64,000 nucleotides of DNA from Cyclobacterium sp. (GCF_014762705.1 NZ_JABURL010000091.1:58090-122089); one strand, 5' to 3'; positions 9,873 to 18,488 are shown, numbered from the stretch's first letter. Made by a program: numbers and translations. Notes: generated by a model from the sequence alone, not told the origin.

Positions 9873-11288
9873 ATGAGAAAATTAGTAATAATAGCGCTTT
9901 TCTGTCTGGGGGTACAGGTTCCCGGACTTTCACAAAGTCTGGAAGAATACCTTCGGATTGCCGCAGAGAATAATCCTGAGCTGAAAGCCTACTTCAATGA
10001 TTATAGCGCAGCCCTGGAGCGTGTGCCACAGGTAGGCTCTTTACCCGATCCTGAACTGGATATGGGCTTTTTCCTGAGGCCAATGGAGTTCCCCATGGGA
10101 AACCAAAGGGCACAGCTCCAATTGATGCAAATGTTCCCCTGGTTTGGCACCCTGGGTGCCAGAAAAGATGAGGCCAGTAAAATGGCCCTCGCCCGGTTTG
10201 AATTATTCCAGGATGTCCAAAATCGACTGGTTTTTCAAGTAAAAAACACCTGGTACCGGCTTTACGAGCTTGAAGAAGAAATCAGGATTGTTCAGGAGAA
10301 CCTGGATATCCTGAACCAATATGAAAGGTTGGCATTGATACGTTTTCAAAGTGCCGGTACAAGTTCCGGTTCAGGAGGTATGCAAAGGAATGCATCAATG
10401 AAGGAAGAATCCGGATCATCATCTTCCGGTGGAATGGGCAATATGGGCAGTGGTACGAATCCTGGTGCAAAAGGCGCATCTACAGCAGGCAGGAGTACAT
10501 CTTCCACTTCTCCCTCAATGGGGGGTGGCGGATCAGGAATGAGCGATGTGCTTAGAGTAAGGATGGAAATCAAAGAATTGGAAAACACGCTGGCATTGCT
10601 ATTGGATTCCAGATTTCCCTTGCAGGCTGAATTCAACCAGCTGCTCAATCGGGACATCAATGATAAAGTGACCATATCTGACACATTGGATGACTTTCCC
10701 TTAAACATAGCGCGGTTGGCACTATTGGACAGCATTACCCAAAACAATCCCATGCTGAAGATGCTGGATGCGGAAGAGGAGGCTTATGAAGCACAAAAAA
10801 GAATGGCCAAACTTGAAGGAAGGCCCATGCTGGGGGCTGGAGTTACCTACATGCCTTTTAGCCCACGAACCGAAAACGGAACGCCCATGGGCGGTGATGA
10901 TATGGTGATGCCAATGGTACGCTTATCCATCCCAATTTATAGAAAAAAATACAATGCCCTGCAAAAAGAAGCAGAGTTGAGGCAAACCGCTGTGCAGCAA
11001 AGAAGGGAAAATACGGTCAACCAGCTTTCTACAGAATGGGCTAGTGCCATGCGCACCTTGGATGACGCCCAAAGAAGGGTACGCTTATACAGGGAACAGA
11101 CCGACTTGGCCAGACAAACCTTAAATCTCCTGATGATTTCATATTCGACAGAGGGAAGGGAATTTGAAGAAGTCCTTAGGGTACAACAACAGTTGCTCGA
11201 CTATCAACTCCGATGGATCACTGCAATTGTAGATCAATATACTACGCTGGCAGTGCTTGAAAACCTGGCTGCCTCCAATCTCAACTGA
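9873..11288 (+). CDS. cusC: TolC/CusC-family outer-membrane efflux protein
   Basis: Outer-membrane factor of the tripartite cus pump. It has 471 residues from ATG 9873 (MRKLVIIALFCLGVQVPGLS, a signal peptide); an upstream extension overlapping cusA is unlikely. Two TolC-type repeats are visible: LEEYLRIAAENNPELKAY at the start, and the second starting near TQNNPMLKMLDAEEEAYEAQ. Between the helices of the first repeat, residues of about 165-225 form a low-complexity Ser/Gly/Met insert (GSSSSGGMGNMGSG and similar), not typical of the family; the Met residues could bind Cu(I), which is a guess. It is followed 19 bases later by the adaptor gene. Confidence 0.9.
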   Translation: MRKLVIIALFCLGVQVPGLSQSLEEYLRIAAENNPELKAYFNDYSAALERVPQVGSLPDPELDMGFFLRPMEFPMGNQRAQLQLMQMFPWFGTLGARKDEASKMALARFELFQDVQNRLVFQVKNTWYRLYELEEEIRIVQENLDILNQYERLALIRFQSAGTSSGSGGMQRNASMKEESGSSSSGGMGNMGSGTNPGAKGASTAGRSTSSTSPSMGGGGSGMSDVLRVRMEIKELENTLALLLDSRFPLQAEFNQLLNRDINDKVTISDTLDDFPLNIARLALLDSITQNNPMLKMLDAEEEAYEAQKRMAKLEGRPMLGAGVTYMPFSPRTENGTPMGGDDMVMPMVRLSIPIYRKKYNALQKEAELRQTAVQQRRENTVNQLSTEWASAMRTLDDAQRRVRLYREQTDLARQTLNLLMISYSTEGREFEEVLRVQQQLLDYQLRWITAIVDQYTTLAVLENLAASNLN

Positions 11289-11307
11289 CATTTTAACATT
11301 TAAGACA

Positions 11308-13089
11308 ATGAAAGAAATATTTAAAAACAAAAAAGTCCTCCTTATCATACTAATGGCAGTAGTGCTGGGAGGACTGATGGGATGGTGGATAAAACCATCT
11401 TCAGACCACCAAGATGAAGAATTTCATCAGCACGAGCTGTCGGAAGACGGCCCGATATGGACATGTTCCATGCACCCACAAATCAGGCTCTCGGAACCGG
11501 GGAGCTGTCCGATTTGCGGAATGGACCTGATACCGGCATCATCCAAAAGATCGGCAGCAGATGCCAATCCGATGATACATGAAATGACCCCCCAAGCAGT
11601 GGCTATGGCCAATATCCATACCTCAAGGGTGACGGGAGTTTCCCCAGAGGGGGAACTTTTCCTCACAGGCAAAGTGAAGGCCGATGAACGCCAGTTGGCT
11701 TCCGTTACGGCAAAATTTCCCGGGCGAATAGAGCAGCTCTTTGTAAACTTCACAGGGCAGGTCGTAAGAACCGGGGAACGATTGGCCACCATTTATTCGC
11801 CTGAGTTGGTTACAGCCCAAAAGGAATTATTGGAAGCTGCCTCCACTAAAGAGACCTACCCCCAGCTCTACACTGCTGCACGTGAAAAGTTAAGGTTGTG
11901 GAAACTCAATGAAAACCAAATCGATGAGATAGAAAAAACAGGAAAAGTTAGGGATCAGTTTGATGTGCTTTCAGATAAAAGCGGGATCGTAACCCAGCGA
12001 AACATTGCAGTAGGCGATTATGTAAACACCGGATCCATACTGTTTGATGTTGTGGATTTGAGCAGGGTGTGGATCATGATCGATGCGTACGAATCCGATC
12101 TGCCATTTGTAAAAATTGGTGATGAAGTAAGCTTTACGGCTGCCGGGATCCCCGGACAAACATTCACAGCAAAGGTCACTTACATAGACCCGGTCATCAA
12201 TCCCGGCACCCGGGCAGCCTCCGTTCGGGCAGAAGCTAATAACAGAAGTGGAGAACTGCGGCCTGAGATGTTCATCAATGCACGGGTAAAAACTACGCTT
12301 CGGAAAGGACAATCATCTTTGGCCATACCACGTACAGCTTTGCTTTGGTCAGGAAAACGATCCATTGTGTATGTAAAAGTGCAGGACTCAGAGTTTCCAG
12401 CATTTGAAATGCGGGAAATCACCATAGGTTCCCGTATGGGCGAAATGTACTTAGTGGAAGCTGGCCTTGAAGCTGGAGAAGAAATAGTAACCAATGGAGT
12501 ATTTTCCATTGATGCTGCCGCACAGCTTTCAGGGAACTACAGCATGCTCATGCGACCAAAAACCAAAACTATGGAAGTTCCCCAGTCTTTCCGTCAACAA
12601 ATCACAGCCTTGGCTGATGCATACTTCAAAATCAAAGATGGCTTGGTGGCGGATGATACAAAGGCTACAAAATCCGCCCTGAGCCAATTGGACTTAGCCT
12701 TGGGCAAGGTAAGTATGGACGGGCTGAAGGGCAAGACCCATGATCATTGGATGGCGCTGAAGCAGCAGCTGGCTGAGGCAGCCAAAATGATGCAGGGTGA
12801 AGAAACCCTTGTCGGCCTAAGGCAGCATTTCTCAATGCTCTCTGAAAACATGCTGGAAGTCACCGAATCCTTCGGACTGGAAAAAGACAAAGTGTTCAAA
12901 GATTTCTGCCCGATGGCTTTTGACAACCAAGGCGCATTTTGGCTCAGTGAAACGGAAGAGATTCTCAACCCCTATTTCGGTGAGGCCATGCTGTCTTGTG
13001 GAGAGGTGAAAGAAACTTATCTGAAGGGACAAAAAGTATTTGAAGAAGGAGGCCCTGCCAAGCAAGCAGCCGGTGGGCATAATCACTAA
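11308..13089 (+). CDS. cusB: CusB-type periplasmic adaptor with metal-binding N- and C-terminal domains
   Basis: Membrane-fusion protein linking CusA and CusC, 593 residues from ATG 11308. Order of parts: an N-terminal membrane anchor (VLLIILMAVVLGGLMGWW); a His-rich linker; a heavy-metal-binding finger WTCSMHPQIRLSEPGSCPIC plus GMDL near residues 50-75; the barrel-sandwich/lipoyl and beta-barrel adaptor core; and a C-terminal DUF3347-like domain of about 170 residues ending with FCPMAFDNQGAFWLS and NPYFGEAMLSCGEVKE. The same C-terminal motif recurs in the separate DUF3347 gene at 13817, so this operon uses the module twice. The third gene of the cus set. Confidence 0.92.
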   Translation: MKEIFKNKKVLLIILMAVVLGGLMGWWIKPSSDHQDEEFHQHELSEDGPIWTCSMHPQIRLSEPGSCPICGMDLIPASSKRSAADANPMIHEMTPQAVAMANIHTSRVTGVSPEGELFLTGKVKADERQLASVTAKFPGRIEQLFVNFTGQVVRTGERLATIYSPELVTAQKELLEAASTKETYPQLYTAAREKLRLWKLNENQIDEIEKTGKVRDQFDVLSDKSGIVTQRNIAVGDYVNTGSILFDVVDLSRVWIMIDAYESDLPFVKIGDEVSFTAAGIPGQTFTAKVTYIDPVINPGTRAASVRAEANNRSGELRPEMFINARVKTTLRKGQSSLAIPRTALLWSGKRSIVYVKVQDSEFPAFEMREITIGSRMGEMYLVEAGLEAGEEIVTNGVFSIDAAAQLSGNYSMLMRPKTKTMEVPQSFRQQITALADAYFKIKDGLVADDTKATKSALSQLDLALGKVSMDGLKGKTHDHWMALKQQLAEAAKMMQGEETLVGLRQHFSMLSENMLEVTESFGLEKDKVFKDFCPMAFDNQGAFWLSETEEILNPYFGEAMLSCGEVKETYLKGQKVFEEGGPAKQAAGGHNH

Positions 13090-13124
13090 AAATTACGGAT
13101 AAATCCAAGTTAAAATTTGAAGCA

Positions 13125-13676
13125 ATGAAATTATTGAAGTTCATCGGGCAATTGGTAAATAAATCAAGCATAACCATTCTGTTTATTAGTATAGTCTTCC
13201 TGGTTTATGTGTTATTAATGAAGTACATCGACCACAGCACCCGATCGATTATTATACTTATTCCGGTACTGGCTCTTTGCAAGGTCATTTTCTTCACCTT
13301 CTTCACCTTCCGAAAGATGCAGGCTTTGATGAACCGCCTTGCTGGAATCAGTGAGGTGCTTTTGATTTTTGCATTACTGGTAGTCTTAATGAGCTTCTCA
13401 TTTGCAACAGATTTCTCCTGTTTGGCAGAGTTTGACAGGCAATCATTTAAAGGGATAAGTGATAATACCAACATGTCTTCTTGGAAAAGGCTCTTTGATT
13501 ACTTCTATCTGAGTGTTGTCACTTTCACTTCCCTAGGATATGGGGACATTGTGCCTCTTTCTATTCCTGCCAAGTTGCTAGTCATGATGGAAGTAGGTCT
13601 AAGTTTCCTGCTCGGGATTTTTGGCCTTTCAAATATCAAGTTGATTCAACATAAAATATCAAATACAATTCAATGA
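13125..13676 (+). CDS. Two-pore-helix potassium-channel-like membrane protein
   Basis: A 183-residue membrane protein with about four hydrophobic segments and the K+-channel selectivity sequence TSLGYGDIVP near residue 138, set between two TM helices as in KcsA-type pore modules. The first two TM segments (residues 10-55) resemble a non-voltage-sensing half. No cytoplasmic RCK or cyclic-nucleotide domain follows. It lies inside the copper operon, 35 bases after cusB. Why a channel is there is not known; balancing charge during metal export is a guess. Its TGA overlaps the next ATG by four bases. Confidence 0.8.
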   Translation: MKLLKFIGQLVNKSSITILFISIVFLVYVLLMKYIDHSTRSIIILIPVLALCKVIFFTFFTFRKMQALMNRLAGISEVLLIFALLVVLMSFSFATDFSCLAEFDRQSFKGISDNTNMSSWKRLFDYFYLSVVTFTSLGYGDIVPLSIPAKLLVMMEVGLSFLLGIFGLSNIKLIQHKISNTIQ

Positions 13677-13804
13677 AAACTTGCTGTAAAACAGGAGATG
13701 AAAGATCTCCATCTAAAATAAAAAAATGGGGCAGCCGGATTGCCTGAGGAATAGTCATTCTTCTGGTCACTGGTTTAGCCCTGATTCAAGTATTTAACCT
13801 TTAA
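13673..13804 (+). pseudogene. Small membrane protein broken by an in-frame TGA
   Basis: The ATG overlaps the channel stop (ATGA). It encodes MKTCCKTGDERSPSKIKKWG and four more residues, then TGA at 13745-13747, then in the same frame GIVILLVTGLALIQVFNL and TAA. With a Trp codon (TGG) in place of TGA it would be a 43-residue protein: a Cys-Cys N-terminus and one TM helix, a plausible small metal-operon protein. It is too short to be flagged by usual ORF searches. Either a nonsense mutation or a sequencing error. Confidence 0.6.
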
Positions 13805-13816
13805 ACAAATAGAAAA

Positions 13817-14329
13817 ATGAAAAAAACAATGATCATGCTATGCCTGGCTTTAGTAAGCTGGGGAGCAAACGCACAACACGACCATGCAGCGCATGGTGCA
13901 CAAACAAGCAGTCAAACGATGGAACCAATGTTTAAAGACAAGGCATTGGGTTCTTCCTACACGCACTACATTCATTTGAAGAATGCTTTGGTGGCCTCTG
14001 ATTTTCAGCAAGCAAAATCTGCTTCTGAATCTTTGGTGAAAGCTCTTCACAATGTAAAAGGAAGTGATAAAGTCCATATAGAGGCGGCCAAAGTTGCGCA
14101 GGCAGGTTCACTGGAAAACCAGCGAAAGGCTTTCACCGCCTTAAGCAATGAGATGGCCACTTTGGTGAAGGGTGCTGATATCAGCATGGGAGAACTCTAT
14201 CTGGAATACTGCCCCATGGCCAACGGCAACACAGGAGGCTATTGGCTTTCCAATGAAAAGGATATCCGCAACCCCTACTTCGGTGACAAGATGCTGAAGT
14301 GCGGAAGCGTAAAAGAGACAATTAACTGA
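13817..14329 (+). CDS. DUF3347-domain exported protein (copper-binding type)
   Basis: A 170-residue secreted protein with signal peptide (MIMLCLALVSWGANAQ) and a His-rich mature N-terminus (HDHAAHGAQ). The DUF3347 domain fills residues 45-170 and ends with YCPMANGNTGGYWLSNEKDI and NPYFGDKMLKCGSVKE, the same Cys/Met/His-bearing motif as in the C-terminal domain of the CusB here. Members occur with copper efflux systems. The likely role is periplasmic Cu(I) binding, inferred from motif and context, with no direct proof. Confidence 0.8.
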   Translation: MKKTMIMLCLALVSWGANAQHDHAAHGAQTSSQTMEPMFKDKALGSSYTHYIHLKNALVASDFQQAKSASESLVKALHNVKGSDKVHIEAAKVAQAGSLENQRKAFTALSNEMATLVKGADISMGELYLEYCPMANGNTGGYWLSNEKDIRNPYFGDKMLKCGSVKETIN

Positions 14330-14344
14330 CACAAGTCCTGGCAT

Positions 14345-14393
14345 AAGGGATTGGGTTCACGATAAGCTGAGCCCGATCCTTACACCAGGCACA
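14345..14393 (+). repeat. Intergenic stem-loop
   Basis: Imperfect inverted repeat: AAGGGATTGGGTTCA pairs with TGAGCCCGATCCTT around an 11-base loop. There is no T-run behind it, so it may be an mRNA-processing or stability hairpin, not a terminator. Confidence 0.5.
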
Positions 14394-14405
14394 AATCAAT
14401 GAGAA

Positions 14406-14858
14406 ATGAAAAAGCACATTATTTTCAGCATAGTATTCCTGGGAGGAATATTGCTGGCAGCATAGGGGCTTTTGGCTCAGCCAAGTAGCAAGACAGAGCA
14501 ACGCCTTGTACATATCAATGGAAAAGGTGAGATATCGGATGACCAGGGCACCAAACTCGGATACATCAGTAAAGAAGACATTGTTTTCAACAATCAGAAT
14601 CAAAAACTGGGCTTTATCAAAAACGGCAAAGTGTATGATGCCGAAGGTAATCCCCTTGGCAAAGCCAAAAAAGATGGTCGCTATTACAACAACGATGGAG
14701 TCTTCATTCTGAGCACCAAAACGATTGGTGATAAATGTGAAATTCTGGATCCAGAAGGTCACAAAAAAGGCACGGTACACAAAAACTATAAACTACATGC
14801 GTGTGCTGCTCACTGTTTCTTCTTGGAACAGGAAATGAAAAAAGAGGAAGATAAGTAA
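14406..14858 (+). pseudogene. Exported beta-repeat protein interrupted by TAG in its signal peptide
   Basis: From ATG 14406 the frame reads MKKHIIFSIVFLGGILLAA, then TAG at 14463-14465, then GLLAQPSSKTEQRLVHINGK and so on to 14858. The stop falls inside what is clearly one signal peptide. The mature part (about 125 residues) has repeated G-x-x-G-Y/F-I turns typical of the small 'five-fold beta-flower' type proteins of Bacteroidota; that family call is tentative. The only downstream start is TTG 14472, which would give a protein with no export signal. A nonsense mutation or sequencing error is the simplest reading. Confidence 0.65.
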
Positions 14859-14867
14859 AATTAAAGC

Positions 14868-14936
14868 CCTGTTGGAGAGTGGCCCTTGTGTAGGTTGTCA
14901 TGCATACAATCCTGCCGCCACTCTTCCATCAGGCAC
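14868..14936 (+). repeat. Intergenic stem-loop before the TRASH-like gene
   Basis: CTGTTGGAGAGTGGC pairs imperfectly with GCCACTCTTCCATCAG across a loop of about 35 bases. No T-run follows. It occupies most of the space between two operon genes. Confidence 0.4.
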
Positions 14937-14950
14937 CAAACGGAAAAGTC

Positions 14951-15388
14951 ATGAAGAAGAAAAGCAACAAAGACAACCCTAAGACATCTACCCGGAATCT
15001 GGTGTATGCCTACCTGACCATTGCGGCATTATTAGTGACAGCCACAGCATTGGTGTATTGGATTAACCATCAGCAGCTACAGCCTTCTATAGGCTATAGC
15101 CCAGATGAAATTGAGCGACCGGTGGAACCAAGCCTGGTATGCATGGTGAATGACGCCTACATGGGCAAGCCGCAAATCCCGGTACCGGTCAATGGCAAAA
15201 CCTATTATGGTTGCTGCGAAATGTGCGTGGATAAGCTCAACAATATAGAAAGTGCAAGGATCGCCATCGACCCTTTTAGTGGCAATCAGGTAGATAAATC
15301 GGAAGCATTTATTGTAGTGACTAACACGCAAGGCGCAGTTGCATACTTTGAATCAGAGGCTAATTACAGCGCATTTAAGAAAGAATAA
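14951..15388 (+). CDS. Membrane-anchored TRASH-like metal-binding protein
   Basis: A 145-residue protein from ATG 14951 (MKKKSNKDN); the longer frame from 14900 would run through the intergenic hairpin. It has one N-terminal TM helix (VYAYLTIAALLVTATALVYW) and a periplasmic domain with VCMVNDAYMGKPQIPVPVNG followed by KTYYGCCEMCVDKL. The C-x(n)-CCxxC pattern with this spacing resembles TRASH/YHS metal-binding modules of copper systems. It follows the copper genes in the same direction. A Cu sensor or chaperone role is inferred, not shown. Confidence 0.7.
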   Translation: MKKKSNKDNPKTSTRNLVYAYLTIAALLVTATALVYWINHQQLQPSIGYSPDEIERPVEPSLVCMVNDAYMGKPQIPVPVNGKTYYGCCEMCVDKLNNIESARIAIDPFSGNQVDKSEAFIVVTNTQGAVAYFESEANYSAFKKE

Positions 15389-15416
15389 TTGGCAATCATT
15401 TAACCCCAAAAAATCC

Positions 15417-16115
15417 ATGAAATTGACAATGAAAAATATTCTAAAAGCAGTTGTACTGGTACTATTTGCTACAGCAACCGTATCGGCTCATGACGGCCAC
15501 AAAAGCAAACAAGACAGTACCGCCTTACAGGCGGATACCGTGGTGAATGAACAGTCCACCGGGGAAGAGCATACAGACCACACCCGTATCAGCGAGGCAG
15601 ACAGCCACGATGCACATGCACAAGATGCACACCACGAAAAAAAGGTCACCGCAGACCTGGCCGATTTCCCTACAATCCATCCACTGATTGTCCATTTCGC
15701 TATCGTATTACTGATTGTGGGGGCCATTCTGGCGGTTGTCAACATCTATTTCATCAAAAAGGAATTGGCGTGGACAGCCTTTGCCCTGGTGCTGGTAGGT
15801 TTTATTGCTGCGTACTTGGCCGGCAGAAACTTCCATCCGCATACGCACGGACTAACCGAACATGCCAAGCTCGTGCTGGAACAACACGACTTCTGGGCTG
15901 ACTGGACAATCAATCTTGGATTTATTGGAGTGTTGTTGCAAGGGGTCAACCTGTTCATTTTCAAATCCAGAAGATGGGCTATGGCTATTGTGGCAGTTGT
16001 GCTATTGAGCGCAGCGTATGCTGTGGCACATGCAGGGCATTACGGAGCACAATTGGTACACATAGAAGGTGTAGGTCCGGAAGGTAAATTTTTAGAACTG
16101 GAGCATGAACATTAA
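15417..16115 (+). CDS. DUF2231-like membrane protein with His-rich N-terminus
   Basis: A 232-residue protein from ATG 15417. It has a signal peptide ending TVSAHDGH, then an Asp/His/Glu-rich stretch of about 55 residues (EEHTDHTRISEADSHDAHAQ), then four TM helices. The first of them begins with IHPLIVHFAIVLLIVGAI, the hallmark of DUF2231-type membrane proteins. Conserved His residues lie in the helices (HPHTHGLTEHAK, AVAHAGHYGAQL). A similar arrangement is found beside multicopper oxidases. Function unknown; the His residues could bind haem or copper. The next gene's upstream ATG overlaps its end. Confidence 0.7.
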   Translation: MKLTMKNILKAVVLVLFATATVSAHDGHKSKQDSTALQADTVVNEQSTGEEHTDHTRISEADSHDAHAQDAHHEKKVTADLADFPTIHPLIVHFAIVLLIVGAILAVVNIYFIKKELAWTAFALVLVGFIAAYLAGRNFHPHTHGLTEHAKLVLEQHDFWADWTINLGFIGVLLQGVNLFIFKSRRWAMAIVAVVLLSAAYAVAHAGHYGAQLVHIEGVGPEGKFLELEHEH

Positions 16116-16125
16116 ACATCAGATA

Positions 16126-18480
16126 ATGAAAAAATTCCCTAATATAATTTTAGCAATTTTCGCATTTGCCTTGTCTTTTTTATTATCAGGGCTAACTAAT
16201 GCGCAAAACCTCACTCAAAAATCAGTCGAAGGCAACACTGATAATCTTCCTGTAAGAGAGTACGCCATTTCCATAAATGAGCTGGCAGTGAACAGGGCAG
16301 GCAAAGAAGTCATGGGAATGGCCATTAATGGCAGTGTCCCGGGACCCACACTTACTTTTACTGAAGGTGAATATGCCGTAATATATGTAAAAAACGAGAT
16401 GGATGAAGAAACTTCCATTCACTGGCACGGTTTGTTGTTGCCAAATTTTTATGACGGGGTTCCTTACCTCACCACTCCGCCCATCGCGCCTGGGGAAACA
16501 CAGAAGTACGAATTTCCCCTGAAACAAGCCGGTACCTATTGGTATCATTCACATACCATGCTGCAAGAGCAGAGTGGTGTTTTTGGCTCTATCGTCATCC
16601 ATCCTAGAAAAGAAAACCTGGCCTATGACAAAGAGCTCGTTATAATACTTTCGGACTGGACGAATGAAAAGCCTATGAACGTACTCCGTTTTCTTAAACG
16701 AGGAACCGAATGGTACAACTGGCGAAAAGGTACGGCCACACCCCTCAACCGCGTTATTGCCAGAGGTGCAATGGGAGCCCAGTTAAATTTCTGGAGGCAG
16801 AGAATGGAAAGTGCAGACATTGCCGATATATATTACCCGGCCTTTTTAGTTAATGGTGAACAAGTTCAGGAATATTCCAATTTCAAACCCGGAGAAAAGG
16901 TTAGGCTTAGAATTATTAACGGGGCAGCTTCTACCTCGTTTTGGATGACGTTTGGTGGTGAAATGCCGACCTTAGTTGCGGCCGATGGACTAAATGTTGA
17001 GCCGGTCAAGCGCAATAAAACATTTATTGCCATTGCGGAGACCTACGATTTTATTGTAAGTATTCCGGAAAGTGGAAAGATGGAATTTCGGGCCACCGCT
17101 CAGGATGGTTCGGGAACAGCCTCTGCTTTTTTGGGCCAAGGTGAAGTTTTAGCAGCCGAAGATGTTCCCCGCCCTGATAAAATAGGGATGATGATGCAAA
17201 TGGCAAAAATGGACATGCGCATGGGGGCTCCTGCCCTAAAATTTAATCCTAAAAAGGACGATCCCCAAAAAATGATGGAGAACTGGGGAATGCAAATGAA
17301 AGGCGACAAAAACCCGGATAATGATATGCCGGGTATGAATATGGCCGGAAATAAGGAAGAGGTCTCCCAAATGGATCATTCCTCAATGGATATGTCTGAT
17401 GATAAAAACTCCAAAATGGATCCGCCAAGTGCTCCCATGGCTGAAATGCCCGGGATGGAAAACATGGACATGTTTTCAGAATTCAATTACAATTATCTGA
17501 AATCCCCTGAAAAAACGGTTTATGGTAAGGATGTTCCAGTCAATGAAATCCTCCTCAATCTTACTGGGAATATGAACCGCTACATCTGGAGCATGAATGG
17601 TATTCCCCTATCTGAAACCGATAAAATAAAAATCAAAGAGGGGCAAATTACCCGAATCACCCTTAACAACCTGACGATGATGCACCATCCCATGCACCTG
17701 CATGGTCATTTTTTCCGTGTCATCAACGAAAGCGGTGATTACTCACCCCTGAAGCACACGGTGAATGTGCCCCCCATGCAAAAAGTAACCATTGAGTTTT
17801 ACGGGAACGAATATGGAGATTGGTTCTTTCATTGTCATATTCTTTATCACATGATGGGAGGAATGGCACGTGTAGTCAGCTATGATACCCCGGAAGACCC
17901 AAGAATGAAACCATTTCCCATTTCCAAACTGATTCACGAAACCAACCGCTTTTACAGTTGGGGAATGGCAGATGTTGCCTCACATAATACAACAGTCAAT
18001 CTGACCACTTCAAACATTCGCAATCAATTCAATTTATCAATGGAATACGGATGGAATCAAAATCTGGAAGCTGAATTTTCTTATGAGTATTATCTGTACG
18101 ATTATTTGAGGGTTTTCGGAGGTGTCAATGTTGAGAATACCACCAGGAATAGTTTGGATGATATGAAGACAATTGCCGTGGCTGGTATCCGGTGGTTTAC
18201 ACCTTATATGTTCAATGTTGACCTAAGGATAGATAATGAGCTTCGGCCTAGAATTGGAATCGGTCGATCGCTGATGATATTTCCGAAGTTATCAATTTTT
18301 GGCTATTACGAATATCAAATTGATGCAGGATTGGTAAACGGTCTGGAGGCCGGCCAAAATTACAAAGAAGAAATTGTATGGAGTGCCGGTGCACAATACA
18401 TGCTTTCTAAGAATTTTTCACTGATGACAAGCTATGACAACCGCTTCGGAGCAGGGGGCGGATTATCTGTCATGTTTTAA
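16126..18480 (+). CDS. copA: CopA-type multicopper oxidase with C-terminal CopB-like barrel
   Basis: Periplasmic multicopper oxidase that probably oxidises Cu(I), 784 residues from ATG 16126, with a signal peptide. The four copper-ligand motifs are intact: HWHG near residue 98, WYHSHT near 138, HHPMHLHGHFF near 519 and HCHILYHMMGGM near 568. A Met-rich segment (residues 350-450, MMMQMAKMDMRMGAP, GMNMAGNKEE, MDHSSMDMSDDKN) is typical of CopA-type oxidases. After about residue 608 an extra 175-residue portion begins FYSWGMADVASHNTTV, with barrel-like strands (FSYEYYLYDYLRVFGG, LSIFGYYEYQIDAG). This resembles the CopB outer-membrane protein, making it a CopA-CopB-type fusion. Confidence 0.88.
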   Translation: MKKFPNIILAIFAFALSFLLSGLTNAQNLTQKSVEGNTDNLPVREYAISINELAVNRAGKEVMGMAINGSVPGPTLTFTEGEYAVIYVKNEMDEETSIHWHGLLLPNFYDGVPYLTTPPIAPGETQKYEFPLKQAGTYWYHSHTMLQEQSGVFGSIVIHPRKENLAYDKELVIILSDWTNEKPMNVLRFLKRGTEWYNWRKGTATPLNRVIARGAMGAQLNFWRQRMESADIADIYYPAFLVNGEQVQEYSNFKPGEKVRLRIINGAASTSFWMTFGGEMPTLVAADGLNVEPVKRNKTFIAIAETYDFIVSIPESGKMEFRATAQDGSGTASAFLGQGEVLAAEDVPRPDKIGMMMQMAKMDMRMGAPALKFNPKKDDPQKMMENWGMQMKGDKNPDNDMPGMNMAGNKEEVSQMDHSSMDMSDDKNSKMDPPSAPMAEMPGMENMDMFSEFNYNYLKSPEKTVYGKDVPVNEILLNLTGNMNRYIWSMNGIPLSETDKIKIKEGQITRITLNNLTMMHHPMHLHGHFFRVINESGDYSPLKHTVNVPPMQKVTIEFYGNEYGDWFFHCHILYHMMGGMARVVSYDTPEDPRMKPFPISKLIHETNRFYSWGMADVASHNTTVNLTTSNIRNQFNLSMEYGWNQNLEAEFSYEYYLYDYLRVFGGVNVENTTRNSLDDMKTIAVAGIRWFTPYMFNVDLRIDNELRPRIGIGRSLMIFPKLSIFGYYEYQIDAGLVNGLEAGQNYKEEIVWSAGAQYMLSKNFSLMTSYDNRFGAGGGLSVMF

Positions 18481-18488
18481 TTAGGAAG

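Noticed and set aside
13745..13747. Selenocysteine or tryptophan recoding of the in-frame TGA
   Set aside because: No SECIS-like hairpin was seen behind it, and two TAG stops elsewhere in the same island cannot be explained by TGA recoding. Nonsense change or sequencing error is simpler.
14870..14960. A short reading frame with a CVGCH (CxxCH) haem-c-like motif
   Set aside because: It has no start codon, overlaps an intergenic hairpin and runs into the true start of the next gene in another frame. The motif is probably chance.
15077..15331. Minus-strand ORF opposite the TRASH-like gene
   Set aside because: Shadow of the plus-strand gene that has the metal-binding motif.
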